A DNA stretch of 22,284 nucleotides from Proteobacteria bacterium UBA4656. GTDB lineage: Bacteria > Pseudomonadota > Gammaproteobacteria > Xanthomonadales > Ahniellaceae. This document shows positions 21,041 through 22,284 of the stretch, piece after piece (the stretch's first letter is position 1; every line of letters starts with the position of its first letter). The notes under the pieces are model-generated. The model did not search any database and was not told the DNA's origin. It saw nothing but the letters and a program-made list of their open reading frames with translations. Location: NCBI GenBank assembly GCA_002405525.1, contig DHLY01000041.1, forward strand, positions 27,022-49,305. Direction: 5' to 3'. A program made the translations under genes and the position numbers.

Positions 21041-21705
21041 TAGGCGTCGGACCAGAGGCGGAACAGGTTGGTGCGCAGGGACTCGATCAGGACCAGTTGC
21101 CGCGGGTCCGAGCCGGCCTCGATGGCCAGGCGCCGGGCCTCGTCGGCCTGCAGCAGGAGTTCGCGGCACATCGGATCGGCGACCCAGGACTGGATCCAGG
21201 TGATGCCCACCAGCCGCAGGCCTCGGGTCACCGGCGCGACCTTGTGGATCGTGGTCGACGGGTACAGGATCGCGTCGCCGGCCTCGCCTTTCCAGGACAG
21301 GTGCTGTTCTCCGAGCTGGATGGTCAGCTCGCCGCCGTCGTAGTCGCCGGGCGCGCTGAGCCATACCGTGCACGAAAGGTCGGATCGCATCGGCGGATTG
21401 GACGGGAACAGCGCCTCGTCCACGTGCCAACCGTAGGTCATCCCGGGCTCATAGCGCGCCAGCGTCGGCCGCGCCATCTGCCGAGGCAGCGCAAAGGCGC
21501 GGATGTCCGGATGGCGGAACAGCGCATCGCGCAGGATGGTGCCGGGCTCCGCCGCCGCCGGATCGTGGTGCGACACCTGCTGGTTGTTCTTGACCGTGCT
21601 GCCGGGGTTGGTCTCCCGGCCGTCGACGAAACGGACCCGCTGCGACAGTTCGACCAGCCACGCGACCTCGTCGTGGGTGAGCACCTGGCGGATCTGGCGG
21701 ATCAT
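21040..21705 (-). CDS. PKHD-type Fe(II)/2-oxoglutarate-dependent dioxygenase (PiuC/YbiX family)
   Basis: The 221-residue product has the double-stranded beta-helix signature: iron ligands His94 and Asp96 in YGWHVDEALF, distal His154 in STTIHKVAPV, and the 2-oxoglutarate-binding Arg164 in GLRLVGITW. The length and the N-terminal RFVDGRETNPGSTVKNNQQV (25-44) fit PiuC/YbiX. These cytoplasmic proteins often sit beside TonB-dependent siderophore receptors; none is adjacent here. A -10-like TACAAT (21735-21740, minus strand) lies 30 nt before the ATG, overlapping two tandem GCGATCGC octamers at 21742-21758. Its stop codon is fused to element C. Confidence 0.9.
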   Translation of the reverse strand: MIRQIRQVLTHDEVAWLVELSQRVRFVDGRETNPGSTVKNNQQVSHHDPAAAEPGTILRDALFRHPDIRAFALPRQMARPTLARYEPGMTYGWHVDEALFPSNPPMRSDLSCTVWLSAPGDYDGGELTIQLGEQHLSWKGEAGDAILYPSTTIHKVAPVTRGLRLVGITWIQSWVADPMCRELLLQADEARRLAIEAGSDPRQLVLIESLRTNLFRLWSDA

Positions 21706-21774
21706 GGACGCGGCCGGCGGGAGATCGTGCCCGGATTGTAGGCGATCGCGGCGATCGCACCGCGTCCGCGACGA

Positions 21775-22128
21775 TCAGGCGTTCGGCGCCAGCGCGGCGG
21801 GCGGTGCCGGCGGCACGGCCGCGACCGGGCGCGGCGCCGCGGCGCGCGCAATCAGCCACACCAGCCCGACCAGCGCCAGCACGGGCAACAGCAGTGGCAG
21901 GGCCAGCGCGCCCAGCACCAGCAGCACCACGCCGCCGGCGAACACGGCGGCGAAACCGCCGACCAGCAGGCCGACGACGGTGCCGATCGCACCCAGCACC
22001 AGGCCCAGCAGGCCGAACACCAGTTCGACGATGCCGCCGACCAGATTCATCGCGAGGCCGAGAATTGACAACACGCCGAGCAGCAGCAGGCCCCCGATCA
22101 CGAGGGAGATCACCAGCGTCGCGGTCAT
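21775..22128 (-). CDS. Small hydrophobic membrane protein of unknown function
   Basis: The 117-residue product is almost wholly Leu/Val/Gly/Ala, with about three membrane helices (4-25, 30-60, 65-96) and a Pro/Ala-rich cytoplasmic or periplasmic tail (PRPVAAVPPAPPAALAPNA). Glycine-spaced stretches such as GLLGLVLGAIGTVVGLLVGG suggest tightly packed helices. I do not recognise a family; composition-based similarity to many small membrane proteins is not informative. ATG 22128 has AAGGAG 6 nt upstream, which rejects the longer frame to 22260. It is co-directional with the dioxygenase gene 69 nt downstream. Confidence 0.72.
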   Translation of the reverse strand: MTATLVISLVIGGLLLLGVLSILGLAMNLVGGIVELVFGLLGLVLGAIGTVVGLLVGGFAAVFAGGVVLLVLGALALPLLLPVLALVGLVWLIARAAAPRPVAAVPPAPPAALAPNA

Positions 22129-22284
22129 GGTCGGCTCCTTGGCCCGGCAGGTACCGGCTGCATCGATCCTGCACCGGCCGATCGCCGGCGCCATGTGCCG
22201 CAGGTCACTGCAACCCTGCTGCCACGACCCGCATCCGGCGGCCTTGCGTCGGCGGTTCACGCCGCCGCACGTCCGCCGCCGCCG

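Noticed and set aside
1..22284. CRISPR array, tRNA, rRNA, integrase or IS transposase
   Set aside because: No regularly spaced direct repeats, no cloverleaf-like sequence or CCA-type end, no rRNA-like stretch and no transposase or integrase motif were seen on either strand.

Overview
The window is very GC-rich DNA of bacterial gene density with strong G/C third-position bias and Shine-Dalgarno sites. The protein set (RsbU/RsbV-type switch, DsbA, PadR, ExoD, YbaN-like DUF454, PiuC-type dioxygenase, Tat-exported DUF1501 protein) fits a Gram-negative proteobacterium, most likely a gammaproteobacterium of the Lysobacterales (Xanthomonadales). That placement is an inference from family content and base composition. 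No rRNA, tRNA, CRISPR array, transposase or phage gene was seen.

Layout. 1-751: two minus-strand genes, a truncated kinase-like protein and a membrane-anchored hypothetical, behind a good sigma70-type promoter. 1114-3263: three plus-strand genes (DUF456 membrane protein, membrane-anchored Mrr-type nuclease-fold protein, small hypothetical). 3301-4949: ExoD-like protein and 3-hydroxybutyrate dehydrogenase on the minus strand, separated by a ~150 bp inverted-repeat element. 4950-5415: gene-poor, with a possible 40-residue ORF and a perfect 19 bp palindrome. 5416-6749: PadR regulator translationally coupled to a membrane sensor-like protein. 6795-10176: a minus-strand four-gene run (polytopic membrane protein, lipoprotein, ferric-reductase-like flavocytochrome, membrane-anchored c-type cytochrome) that looks like a transmembrane electron-transfer unit. 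10262-12219: SRPBCC protein (plus), then DUF454 protein and DsbA (minus). 12521-15261: SpoIIE-type phosphatase fused to an anti-sigma kinase domain, overlapping its STAS antagonist partner. 15436-16622: two exported c-type cytochromes (plus), convergent with a DUF1800-DUF1501 pair (16677-20706, minus). 21040-22128: PKHD-type dioxygenase and a small hydrophobic protein (minus).

How the genes may work together. The PadR/sensor pair and the phosphatase/STAS pair are self-contained regulatory units. The flavocytochrome run and the cytochrome/DUF1501/DUF1800 cluster are both extracytoplasmic; the former is clearly redox, the latter has cytochromes with an uncharacterised exported protein pair.

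The most unusual signal is non-coding. Two diverged copies of a ~147 bp element (4023-4168 and 12372-12519) and a shorter element (20963-21040) share related terminal inverted repeats. All three lie directly against the stop codon of a minus-strand gene, in the spacer before the next co-directional gene. This looks like a small non-autonomous mobile or terminator-like repeat family that docks at stop codons.
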